From assembly GCA_038501785.1 (NCBI GenBank), contig JBAMJR010000154.1, forward strand, positions 7,026,001 to 7,090,000: 64,000 bases of DNA, read 5' to 3'. Both the position numbers and the translations under genes were made by a program. The stretch comes from Myoxocephalus aenaeus. Lineage: Eukaryota; Chordata; Actinopteri; Perciformes; Cottidae. Shown here one piece after another: positions 24,931 through 36,340 of this stretch; the first letter of the stretch is position 1, and every line of letters begins with the position of its first letter. The notes beneath the pieces are model-generated. The model was not told the origin of the DNA, made no database searches, and saw only the letters and a program-made list of their open reading frames with translations.

Positions 24931-27681
24931 CACAATGGTAGTGCCCCGGGCTCAAACAAAATGCCTTAAGTCAAAGAAAGGAGCTTCTTCTAAATTGATT
25001 CCAAAGCCGGAGGTCTTTATTCTAACATAGAAACACGTTGTCTGTTAACTATCATTTTGTTGAATGACTAGGCGATGTTGGACAACTGATTAGGAGGTTG
25101 CTCTCTGGCTAGCACTAGTTGAGCAACACCCCTCCACCTGCCATAGCCGATAAGACCCAAAGTCATATGAGGGTGGAGAGGGCGCAATTTTATTGGCTCT
25201 TACGACCCACAGCAGACCTGTACCGATCAACGAGGGGTTGGACCCCCAAACATGGCATGGCATGGGGGGCCAGTGGACCATAGCGGCCTCATTAACACCG
25301 GCACATTAACTGTAAATCCAGGCAAAGATCCTCCCCAGACCCCCATCCAGGACATCAGGTGAGAGGCCTCAGCTACAGCTTGTGAGGGTCAATCTGCAAT
25401 AAAAGGCACCCGTTTTCATGGCCTGCGGCAGAGAGATTGGAGACCTCCCACTCCTCTCCGATCCATTAACTTCACCCTTTCATGGCAGGCAGAGGGACCA
25501 GTCGCTGAGCTCCCATAATCCCTCACATTACCTTCACCTGACCTTCATATGCCCAGGAAAGGAGCAAGGATGTATGAAAAGATGAGACTGCAGCTGTTGA
25601 AAGATCATTCGTTTAAAAAAAAAAAAGTGTGATTTTGATCTCAAGTTGAGTTAGTGTTTCTCATTTTAAAAAGACAATATTTTCTGGCGGTCGTGGCTTA
25701 AAGAAAACCGCCTGGTCTCCACAGGAATTCTGTTAATGTTGGACTATTTTGCTGCATATCATTTTACATCTCATGTGAACAATTAGTACCGCTACAGAAA
25801 GAGGAGCGTCCCTTATGTAACAAGGTGGAAGGTTGTGGAGGTTGTGGAGGTTGGGATAGCGGATGGATGACGTTCTCACCGGACCAGAGTGTGTGTGCCA
25901 TCAATGTATATCAATTTATCAACCATTTGTTGAAGTTTCTTTCAAGTGTTTTAGATGTTTTTAACTTAATCGTATTTTAGTCATAAGCTATAGTCGCCAT
26001 GCATGGCTATCGTTGGAATCAATATGTGCAATGTTTTGAAAATCTAAGGTAATTTTAATTGATTGTAATTTAGGGATTTACCAAATCATCCAAATCTACA
26101 ATTTGTCTGAAAAAAATTACAAATGAGGGATGTTTCTTGATTGCAAATAACTGGTGCTTCATATTGTTGTAATTACAACAATATTCAATATAAAATGCTG
26201 CAGGAATAGTTTTTGTAGGTCAACCTGGAAGTCAGCATCGCACTGGTTCCCTTGACGACTTTTTTTAAAGTGTTGGATTAATGCCAAAAATAAGCTCTGC
26301 CAAACAAATGTTTATGATACTTACAAATTCAGTTCTGCAAGAAAATCCTCACAAATGAACACCACTTGTATTTGCATGAATGTAATCGCCAGACATAAAA
26401 AGCTAGTCTTAGACTGTCACCAGACTACAACACGGCCACATGACCACTACGCTGAAAATGGACTGGACGGCGTGATGAGTGTGAGTTTTAGTTATTTATT
26501 TTAAATGTAGCGTTATTTCTTATTCAAGCTGCTGCTCTTCTTGTAAGTCATATGTATCCAATATTAAGATACCTTCCATGAGCCAACTCAAAACAACTGA
26601 ATTGCCTCACCACCATAATTCCCTAATAATATTTATACAAAATAAAACAGGAAACAGACAAACTCACACCATGACAGCATACACCTTTATATAGTTTGAA
26701 GTTACAGGGACAGTTCACATGATACAACAGGCAATTATGTTAATGTCCCAGTCGAGACATCTTTGCTAATTTTCAACTTCAGTCTTGAAGCACGTGTAAT
26801 GACAGCAACAAAAGACAGATGAACTACAATAAAACAGGAACAACAAAACTACATAAAACGAAGCACTTGTGGTCAGCGGTGGTCCGGGCCACATACGGCC
26901 AGTGCAAATGAAATAGTCTTTCTCGAGAGCAGTGGTCAAACTATTCAGAACTAATATCAGCTGATAGCGATCAGTGTCCAGAGAGAGCACCCTTGAAAAT
27001 TAGTCATTAAACTTCAGCAAAGCCAACAGAAAATAAAAGGGAAGACATTTACGGCACAAAACATGACAAGTGGACGGCTGTAAATGTTATTTGCATTTTT
27101 TTTTTCTGAAAAATGAACTGGTTTGTTACTGGTTTAATGGTGGCAGCCTCTCGGAAGCTAAATTAACTGACATTGACTTTCCTAATTTGATTCTGGTGTC
27201 AAAGGCTTTTCTTTAGATCTTAGAATATGGCCCCAACAATTACCCCCTTATCTTGTTTGGATTCCATTGCTGCAATACCTGCTTCACCATGTGATCATTG
27301 CAGTGCTGCCTGCAAAGGCACGAAACCCTGCCAGGGAAGTAACTTAAAGTTACTAAACCAGAACGGTGCCATACGACTCACGCAAGGGATTGTGATCCAA
27401 TATTGCACGTTGCCCTTTGTGTGGTCCTGACACAGACACAGCAACACGGCAGGCCACAGAGCACTTTGTTTGTTTTCGAACCCCCCTAGGATAAAAAGGG
27501 ACATATTGAAAGAAAAAGGCATAGAAATAGAATGAAAGAGTAATTCACTTGGGGCACATATACGGAAATATGACTGTCCTGCAGGGCAGATACACCGAGA
27601 GCAACAAACCACTCTGAGTTCCAGTTGCACTGCTCACCTTGCTTTTACACAGACAAATGGATATGCATTAGTTAAAAGGTA
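24931..27681. other. Noncoding stretch, nothing recognised
   Basis: No gene is recognised. 25100-25560 is GC-richer unique sequence. 26130-26270 has phrases (CCTGGAAGTCAGCATCGCAC) that could be repeat-derived. Confidence 0.5.
26161..26184. repeat. 24-bp perfect palindrome
   Basis: ATATTGTTGTAA and TTACAACAATAT are exact complements with no spacer. Confidence 0.9.
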
Positions 27682-27712
27682 GGGGTGTGTGTGGGGGGGG
27701 GGGGGGGGGGGG
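27682..27712. repeat. Poly-G tract (20 G) with preceding GGGG
   Basis: A run of about 20 guanines (27693-27712) follows AGGGGTGTGTGT. The strand can form G-quadruplexes and is prone to sequencing and replication slippage. Confidence 0.9.
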
Positions 27713-30007
27713 AGGATGTGAAGCTCTGGCTTGACACTTCACGCCATGTTGGTTTCTGCCTATGAAAAACATCCGTTGTTTGTATTTATATCAAACTGCA
27801 ACTTTTTGTATGGAAAAACCTCAAGAACCGGATACTTTTTATTGAATAACCCATTACACAACATACCCCTCTTAAAGATGTATTTCATGTTATTCACCTC
27901 ATGAAAGAGTCATGACCCCTTCAATAACTAAATGTCTCAAAGGATGTTCTCTGTTCTGTATGTTCTCCATATGAGCTACAGTCAGTTCATAATAAAAAAA
28001 ACTCCCACATATCATGCAGTCCTGGTTCACACACCAGTGCAGGAGTCTACCAGCTCACGGCTTGTTCATTTCTTGATTGAGCACTTTCTGACTGAGGTGA
28101 GATTTGAGCCGTCCTCTATGATGACCTTGGGTCGTGTCACATTATGTTGTATTGATGGGACTATAAAAGACACCCAATCATTCTCTTTTGTTACATTCAC
28201 AATATCTTAGTTAACCTTTGAATACACAATCAAACCTCTTTGGTGAGCCATGCACAGGGAGGAATATCTAAATGACAATGTCTCTGCCTTTTGTGAACAG
28301 CACAGAAGCCATGATGAATCTCCCCCACCTGAACATATACTCATCTATCCTTCATTTGTACCATGGGGGCCTATTGGTTTCTAGAAATAGTAATGCTGCA
28401 AAAAATATATAAAGCTCACGTCTCATTTTTGACTGGTTATCATTTAATTTACCATACAATCCTAGTTCACATTTATTTAAAAAGCTAACTACTAACTAAC
28501 TGCAAGGTAAGAAAACGCAAAATTCAACCAAACTTCTGAAGCTCTGAGAGACGGTCAAAAGAAGCACTGCTGTCTTCTAATCATCGCATGCGGCGCCGGC
28601 CTATAGTTTACTTAAGACATCTGTGTGTTTGCTGGGCCACCAACCGGGGGCTGCACGGATTACGTCCAAAGTGGTAGAAATGAGAAAACGACACGAACCA
28701 TCTCGATGTCCCCGGTGGGAGGAGGGCTGCCTGCAGCTCCGGGAGGCGGACACCCATCATCTGCTTCGTCAGCTCCTTGAAGGAACGGGACTAACCCCGT
28801 GGTACGGTAGCAACAGAAAGTTTGCTGATCAAGTGGGGAGTCGGGGGCATTCAGACGCCCGGTGCTGGTGTTTGCACAGTCTGAATTCAAGCTAACTGCT
28901 AAATGGGGTTAGGTCTCCTCAAACCGCAGCACGCTCTATTCACAGAAAGCCTGCAGGCTGCAGGGGGGACGAGGCGATGTTGAAAGTTGTTTTCTCATTT
29001 CTGCCACTTTGGATTTAATCCTATAAGCAAACTATCAAAACATGCATGCACCATGGATGTATTATGTAAAAGCCTTTGGTGCAGCTCCACGTCTTCGTTC
29101 TCTGGACAGAGGGCGGCCTGGCGCTGAAGTGACTCCCTTCCGCCTTTTGAGGAACAAGCGGTATTTCAAGCCAGGACGGGTTGGGGCTATAGCTGGTTGG
29201 CAGATATTACAGGAGTAATGAGAAAACTGTTACTTCATCACACTCTTTTGATATTATTAGATCATCTTTTTGAATGTTTTGAAATACAATTAGGGCCTAA
29301 TCTTACACGTTTTTACTCTCTGGAAAGAGACATGGAAAGAGACATGACAGCAGAGCTGCTATCCGTATAGTGCAGTGAGATATGGACCCATGCGATGACT
29401 AAAAAGCCTGCACATGCCGTACAAAGGCAAAACTATTTCCTACCACTTAACTCTAGATTCCTTTTCAACATTTACACTCATAGATGTATGTCTCTTTATT
29501 GAATGCCCACGCTGTGGTACGGTTGTACATCGTGTGACAATTTCCTTTGTATTTCCATTATGTTACATATATGTACAGCAAGTGTTTATATATACAACTT
29601 CAATTCAAAATACCATGAGTTTAATGCCATTTTTAGGTGTTGAATGTTGCATGCTTTGTGGGCTAAAAACTACAGAGTATGTGATTTGAGAACAAAAATC
29701 TGTGAAACATCAAATAATTTTACGTAACAAGGATGCACTGCATCCTTTGAGTCACAGCAGTGCATGGTACACAGTCTGAGCCGCTGAGGGAGGCAGTGAC
29801 ATCCAAATGAACAGAGCTACGGCACCCTCTGCAGGAGAGGAGAGGAGAGAGAGACCCAATTCCACTTCTTAAGCTGTCATCTACTTTATAATGTCAGCAG
29901 AAACACAATTTCAAAAGTGAAATAATATGACTAATAACCCTACCTCTGACAATATAACAACAGGAAGTTTGGCATCAGTTGGTCGGTGCTTTGCTCTTTA
30001 CAGCTGC

Positions 30008-30011
<4 letters not shown>
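27713..30011. other. Noncoding stretch with a CpG-bearing block
   Basis: No gene is recognised. About 28563-29000 is clearly GC- and CpG-richer than its surroundings (GCGGCGCCGGCC near 28590) and has open frames on both strands, without a recognisable protein. A short (GA)n run lies near 29833-29850. Confidence 0.5.

Positions 30012-30040
<29 letters not shown>
30012..30040. repeat. (TA)n microsatellite, about 14 units
   Basis: Pure TA dinucleotides. Confidence 0.95.
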
Positions 30041-30045
<5 letters not shown>

Positions 30046-30453
30046 ATACAGGTTTTTTTATTTTTTATTATTCATTCTGCATGTGTGCGCACACCATTGC
30101 TTTCTCAGTGTGACCTTTATTGAAATTTATATTGCATTTTCAAACACACCAGAGGACGCATGAATTAATTATGACAAATGCCGCAATGACATTGATATAT
30201 TCTCGCAGGCTCGCACACGCCACCTCACATATAGCCCGTCTGCAGTAGTGAACGGAGGCTTCGTGCCGGTATTGCACACTGTCCCCGTGCAGGTGTCTCA
30301 AACCGGATCATTTACAGCAAGTACTACTGTTACTGTATCAGGCTGTTGTGACATGAGCGGCCACTGCAGCACGACCAGATTGACCTCACAGCCGGGGAGC
30401 CGTTCATCATCAGAAAAGACTTGCTAACTGGAGAGTCATATTACTGTACAATA

Positions 30454-30457
<4 letters not shown>
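30041..30457. other. Noncoding stretch, nothing recognised
   Basis: No gene or repeat boundary seen. Confidence 0.55.
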
Positions 30458-30507
<50 letters not shown>

Positions 30508-30531
30508 TGTGCGTGCGTGTGTGTGTGTGTT
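30458..30531. repeat. (GT)n microsatellite, interrupted
   Basis: A GT array of about 74 bp broken by AT and by GCGTGCGT variants near 30500-30520. Confidence 0.95.
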
Positions 30532-32116
30532 TGATACCAGTGTGCTCTGGTTGTACATGGTTACATAAATATACTGCAAATGGATGACTAAAGACCTGCA
30601 TGGCAACAATATTTACTGACAGACACACAAATCATTTTAATTGCACAACGGCAACAGAAAGGTGACGTTTTCGTTTTTGCATTTGTTTTTTGTTTTTTTA
30701 TCCTGCCAATCAAAAAATTTGTCGCAGACGCGCAGGCGTTTTCTCTGTCTGTCTGTCTTTCTGTCTGTCTGCGCCTTTGTACGTGTCAGTCAGACGCTCT
30801 CCGAGTCTCTGTCTGTCTCTCTCTCATCATCCCTTCACACTCGCATTGGCACAACAAAAGGCAAACATGCCTGTGAAGCCCAGGAGGAACATAGGATTCA
30901 CTTCCAACTCGGAGTGGATCAAAACCACAGAGGGTGGCATTGCACACATACTCGTGTAATACTCGTGCAATCAATCACATTTCTTTCTCTCTCGTTCTCT
31001 CCCTCTCTTCTCCACACACCCATCACTTGTAAGCCATCTTCGGCTTTGCATTATCCACTCCTTCTATGGCGTCACCATGAAAAAGTTAGGATTTTGTTTG
31101 ATCTCGGCACGATGAATAAGACACAAAGTGCACATAGGGTGAGGCTATTAAGATCGGCCGGGAGCGCAAGGCGACATGACTTCAAAGTCACTTTTTGTTC
31201 TTTTACTTACAGCACATGTAAGTAACCGTTGGGTCCAGCGCCTGGGATAGTGGCCCCAAACCTCGCAGCACATAGAGAGTAGTGGGGTAATCTTCCTCCA
31301 AAGTGGGACGCTACCCAAAGAAAACAACGTTTTTTTCTTCTCGATTGATCCGGACTATTGTACTTAACGAGTTCAGTGACTTCATACTGCACAGCCTTTA
31401 GTCTCGTTGGCTCCTTTCGAATGGTTTCAACAGGCAGCGAGCAAACAAATCTTGATTTTGACATGAGGAAAGGAAATTAAGCCGAATGCAACAGACTTTG
31501 CTTTCGATAAAAGCTCAAATGCACCTGCATCTCCGGAGCAATGTGAATAGACATTTCTTTCTCTAACTGGTTCGAGAAAACAGGACACGGGTGCCTTTCA
31601 TCCAACCACAAACCAAAATAGAAGTGATTTGGCACAAGGCTCAAGGGCGAGACTCCTGCTCTTGAAAATATCCGACTGTGGCTCGTAATAATATACCAGC
31701 AGATGAAAAAGTGATCCTCAAAAGCTGTTTGATCCGTGCACCACCACTTCACATATTCAAATTAACCTCAGACAAAACAGCATAAAGCAGAATGTTAAAG
31801 ATGTATAACAATATATGTGCTGTGCTGGCGCTGAATGGTTCCCAATGATCAATAAAATAATATATATAATAGAATATGTATCAGCTTGAAAACCTCTTTG
31901 AATTTATGAGCTGCTCTCACATTTATACAGTACAAACAGTTATACAAGTACCAGAATATTGAAAAAGAAAGGATAATTTCTCATATACTCTGTCCTCAAA
32001 CATGTCAAATAGTCTCTGCGTATTGACCTATGAAGTTAGATATTGTAAACTAGAAAATATGATTTGAAGAGATTTGTCTTGTCGGTTACAGTCTCTATGC
32101 AACGACATGCTTGGAT
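30532..32116. other. Noncoding stretch with (TCTG)n run
   Basis: A (TCTG)n tract lies at about 30743-30772. A 194-codon plus-strand frame (30641-31225) and overlapping frames have low-complexity Ser/Leu stretches from CT-rich sequence and no domain, so none is called. Confidence 0.55.
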
Positions 32117-33030
32117 GTTACTTTACATTACATTACATGTCATTTAGCTGACGCTTTTATCCAAAGCGACTTACGTGCATTCAATCATGAGTACAAACTC
32201 AGAACAACAAGAATCAATAATCAATAATCACTAAAGTACAGTTTCTTCAATAGAGTTAAATTACAAAAATTACAGAAAATTACAAAAGTGCTATCAATAA
32301 GAGACATCAAAGTGCTACTAGAGTGCTAGTACAGTGCTACCTTCCTTATTCAAGGTGTAGTCGAAAGAGATGCGTTTTTAGTTTTCGACGGAAGATGTAG
32401 AGACTTTCTGCTGTCCTGATGTCAATGGGGAGCTCATTCCACCATTGAGGAGCCAGGACAGCAAACAGTCGTGACTTTGTTGAGTGTTTAGCTCGTAGTG
32501 ACGGAGCTACAAGTCGATTAGCAGAAGCCGAGCGGAGTGCCCGAGCTGGGGTGTACGGTGTTACCATGTCCTGAATATAGATAGGACCCGATCTGTTCGT
32601 GGCACGGTACGCAAGTACCAATGTTTTGAAGCGGATGCGGGCGACCACCGGTAGCCAGTGGAGTGTGCGGAGGAGGGTGGTAGTGTGGGTGAATTTCGGG
32701 AGGTTGAAGACCAGTCTAGCTGCTGCATTCTGGATGAGCTGTAAAGGTCGAATGGCGTTAGCGGGTAGACCTGCCAGGAGGGAGTTACAGTAGTCAAGTC
32801 GCGAGATGATCAGAGCCTGGACCAGAACCTGTGTCGCCTTCTGGGTGAGAAGGGGACGTATCTTCCTGATGTTGTACAGCATGTACCTACAGGAACGCGT
32901 TGTTGCGGTAATGTTGGCAGTCAGGGAGAGTTGACTGTCAAATGTCACACCGAGGTTCCTGGCAGTCGGGGTCGGGGTCAACACTGAGTTGTTGAAGGTA
33001 ATAGTCTTGTCAGCTGGTAGCCAAAACAGC
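32117..33030 (-). mobile_element. 5'-truncated L2-like LINE, minus strand
   Basis: The element keeps the RT C-terminal coding region and the whole 3' tail. At its 3' end (low coordinates) lie a short TTACATTACATTACATG tandem tail (32117-32139) and the module CATTTAGCTGACGCTTTTAT plus CCAAAGCGACTTAC (32141-32174), a hallmark found at many fish LINE/SINE 3' ends. The 5' truncation near 33030 removes the endonuclease and the RT catalytic core. The family is placed near L2/CR1 by the shape of the C-terminal region. Confidence 0.85.
32346..33018 (-). pseudogene. LINE RT C-terminal domain, open but truncated
   Basis: About 220 codons stay open. Readable blocks in order: PADKTITFNNSV and LGVTFDSQLSL near the start, then SRLDYCNSLLAGLP, LQLIQNAAARLVF, LHWLPVVARIRFKTL, YTPARALRSASANRL and APQWWNELP, ending in FRRKLKTHLFRLHLE. 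These are the thumb and C-terminal blocks of L2/CR1-type RT. An unbroken frame of this length in a truncated copy implies a fairly recent insertion. The YADD active site and endonuclease are absent, so there is no activity. Confidence 0.9.
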
Positions 33031-33059
33031 TGATGAATTAGCCAATGATGGTGGAGCAG

Positions 33060-33450
33060 GAATGAAGCGCGACTTCAGTGATCTGCCTCAAATAAAGCTA
33101 CGCTCTATTATGCTGAACCTAAAACTCAACTCGGACAGGACTATAGTCTTGTGTTCCTTCAGGAGAAGAAGTGATCGCACAGAGACACGCCCGTCACCGT
33201 TAACAACGTCGTTACTGCCGAAGTAACGCATCAGTGTCCCGCTCTAGATTTCCACTTTCAAACATGCAGAGGTCAGAGGAGCCACCTCTTTCTCACTCGG
33301 GTGATGATCCAGGCGTTTGTCATCTCCTGCTTGAGGGCCGCTACAACTCTCTCCTCCCAGGAGCCCCTGCATCTGCCACCAGACCTTCTTCAGCTGGTCC
33401 AAAACACTTCTGTAAGCCATGTTCAAACCCTCATTATCCTCTGCCTCCAG
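33060..33450 (+). pseudogene. Second LINE RT relic, plus strand, frameshifted
   Basis: Plus-strand frames give DFSDLPQIKLRSIMLNLKLN followed by SDRTIVL. This corresponds to 'LxxIxxWMxxNxLKLNxxKTEVL' of fish non-LTR RTs. Farther on, MIQAFVISCL and, in another frame, RYNSLLPGAPAS correspond to 'LIHAFVSSRLDYCNSLLSGLP', then DLLQLVQN. At least one frameshift and several stops separate the blocks. The sequence differs from the neighbouring minus-strand LINE, so it is a separate, older element. Confidence 0.62.
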
Positions 33451-35627
33451 ATGAATGGTCGGCCTGTCACTCGAAGGACCCTGTGATCGCTCATCTAGGT
33501 CAAGGCTCTGATGCATTTTGACTGAATATAGAGTACAGTATTCAGAGCATCTTTTCTTTTTCGTAGCATTTTCTTTTGGGGGCGGGATGAGTTGAATGCA
33601 TTGAATGCTATTTGTTTCTATTGTTTGTATTTTTACACGCCGTACCAGTGGGGGTACACCGAGATTAAAGAGGCAGCTGTTACCTTGGGGGAGCCAGCGA
33701 TGCCAGTGACAAAAACTCAGAGCAGAATGTAAAACAACAGCAGCAGTGAAAGAGTGACTCGGGCCGCTGAGGGAAGGATGTAGAAAAGCTGTTTGATCAG
33801 TCACAAAAGGTGCAGATATCTAACAAGCTCCGCAAGCCAAATCTTAAGATGACTCACTTTGACAAACATCTTGAGAGATGGGAACAAAGGATCTGTCCCA
33901 TTTCCATAATACTCGAAAGTATACACTAAACACATTAAACAGTAATCTTCGTACTGCTTCGGGTGTTTCTATACAATTTCTTGAAACTATTCTTTTTAAC
34001 AATAAATGTGTCACCACTTTCCACAGTTTCCATTAAATTGTGGTGACAATAGTGTCAATCGGCACAAACGCAAAAAGCAAGCACATTTAGTTTTCATTCT
34101 TAAATTGTTAAGTGGATTTCATAAGTCTTCTGTGATGGTTAGAAATAGGCCCTTACTGCCCACTGGGTGACCATTTCTTATATACATAATTAGTTTTACC
34201 CTCAAATGTCCTTTCTTTTTCAGTAAGTTTACTCTTATTTTATGTTAGACCTTGCACCAATTACAAATAATAGTAAATAGATTTAGGCTGCCACTTTATG
34301 TGTAAATTTCCACGACAATTAAATGAGTATGGCTGCAGGCTTTCAATTAGCTCTGTTGACAACAGACCTCCTAGGAAAAGCACAAGTGTAAATAATAAAA
34401 TGAATGATGGCTGAAATCTATTTAGCTGCTTCCGTTTCAGGGTCCAGGTATTGTGCACTGCCACTCTTTCCGGGTTTACTGGGACACTTGAATAGAACAG
34501 AGCCATTGTTAGTGTCATTAGTAAGTAACACCTGTGCTTTTGACAATTGGGCTATGACAGTGATTCAGAAAATAACACAGTGTAAGTAGCAACATTTTTC
34601 TTTTGTGCCCCTATTCTGCGTCAACCATTTAATTGCCCAATAAAACCCCATTCAGCATTCCTTCTTTTTTAATTACTTGTGTAACAGGTTGAGATGTTCA
34701 CTGAGAAAGCTTCTGTAGCTATGGCACTGTTGGTTTCTTCCAAATTTGCTAAGATGAGGTAGCAGCATAGTCTGTACTTAGCAGGGCTACAATGTAATAA
34801 CACTTTGTGACAAAGTAAAGGATGAAAAAAATCATTATAAAGGAAAATCAGCCGTTTGCATGTCTTAACATTATGATAGAACAATGGTGGATTTGGTGAC
34901 ATGGGAGAAAAGTCTCCATCGCAAAGCTGACTGGGGATGGTGATCAGAAGGTTGATTTCTTTTTGTTTTACATTCTTATCAAAATAAACTATATGTCTGA
35001 AATTGACTGGTGGGTCTGATTTCCCCATTGACCCCAAACAAACTTACATCTGATCAATATTTAGCCAGGACCAAATGCCTTGAATATGAATCAAGAGTGA
35101 AAATGTCACTATTTTTCTGCCTTTAAATAATAGAAATTGCTTATTACAAAAAAGAACATGCCTTGTGCTATGCTGCTGCTGCTGCTGCATTCATTGCAAT
35201 ATAGGTTGATGACATGGAACCAAACTGCCAACATGACTTTTGGTGGGTGAAAATCAAACCGTCATTGCTCACCACCACATTCCACAACCCATACAGTGTG
35301 TGACACATAGTTTATCCAAAGAGCTATTGTTTAATAGCATGCATCGGATCACTGCTCATGATCACAGTACCATCATTTAGGAGAAGAAGCAGCTGACACC
35401 CTAAATGTGCCCCATTGTTTCGTCATGCAAATGCATGATACAGTCTGTTCTCACAAGATGAAGATGGATTGGTAAACAAGGCAATAAACATGCCAGCATG
35501 CAACGCCGCTTATTGACCCATCTTTCACTACACAGCTGTGACAATCTATGCCAATGAACTCCATCTAATGGACCTGCTTAGCAACCAGGTCAGTTACACA
35601 AAGCATCTCCTAAAAACATGGGGTGAT
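33451..35627. other. Noncoding stretch, nothing recognised
   Basis: 33451-33700 may include the 3' UTR of the plus-strand LINE relic. The rest shows no gene. A 186-codon minus frame over 33244-33804 is antisense to the LINE and is not called. Confidence 0.55.
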
Positions 35628-36340
35628 TCTCTTTTTCTTTTCTTTATTGTTGCGTTTTATTTATAGAGATGCTTTCCATTTATCAAACGAGTGAGTGATA
35701 TAAGCTATACATCATTTCATGGTACAAATATGTCAGAAAGACAAAGAATATTGTAAAGAAACAAACAACAAAAACACAACAGCATCCGAAAACGACAAAT
35801 CATAAAAGATCACACATCACAAAAACAAAACAGAAACGTGCATCAGAGTGTGTTTAAAGATTAATGGGACAGACCACCTTAAGGTATGAGTTCATAGTCC
35901 CAAGCCAGGGAGGCCATTCACATACATTTTGTAAAATCTCTGATGGTTTGCATCATTTTCTCCAACTTTATGTCCTGCATCACATCTTTGATCCATTGAT
36001 TGTGCAATGGAGGTGTTACGTCCTTCCATTTGGATAAAAGACAGCGTCTAGCCAATAGGGAGGAAAGGGCAACGGCCCCTTTGTAAGTGAGCAGGGACAT
36101 TGGAGTCGCCTGGAACTGAAAATATCCGAATATATAAATTGTTGGGGAGGGCATAATATTACAGCCATAAGTCTTGAAAATTGTATAAAAAAAGGATGAA
36201 CAGAAAGGGACAAATGTTATGCGAGACCACATCATTAAGATGGTCACTGGGGTCTGTTTGCTTAGTGATTTGTGACTGTTTTTGTAAATATTCTCTTAAA
36301 TTTAGCTTCAAAGACATGTAGCCAATGGAACAATTTTAAC
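35628..36340 (-). mobile_element. 5'-truncated L1-type LINE, minus strand
   Basis: The segment carries an L1-type ORF2 C-terminus, a 3' UTR and an A-rich end (complement reads AATAAAGAAAAGAAAAAGAG at 35632-35651). Its 3' end is therefore near 35628. The 5' side fades near 36340. Flanking target duplications were not resolved by eye. Confidence 0.75.
35918..36340 (-). pseudogene. L1 ORF2 C-terminal remnant
   Basis: The minus-strand frame reads TPVTILMMWSRITFVPF, IFGYFQFQ, ALSSLLARRCLLSKWKDVTP, then WIKDVMQDIKLEKMM. It closely follows the fish L1 ORF2 C-terminus ('ALxxLLARRxILLKWKxxxPPxxxxWIKDVMxxLKLEKI'). The frame stops after TIRDFTKCM, somewhat early, with recognisable sequence (NGLPGLGL) continuing behind the stop. 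RT catalytic motifs lie upstream of the truncation and are missing. Confidence 0.85.

Noticed and set aside
30641..31225. 194-codon plus-strand open frame
   Set aside because: Driven by CT/TCTG-rich low-complexity sequence, overlaps another frame, and has no recognisable motif.
32346..33450. Single LINE with a twin-priming 5' inversion
   Set aside because: The two halves cover the same RT region with different residues, so they are separate elements.
33244..33804. 186-codon minus-strand open frame
   Set aside because: It is antisense to a plus-strand LINE RT relic.
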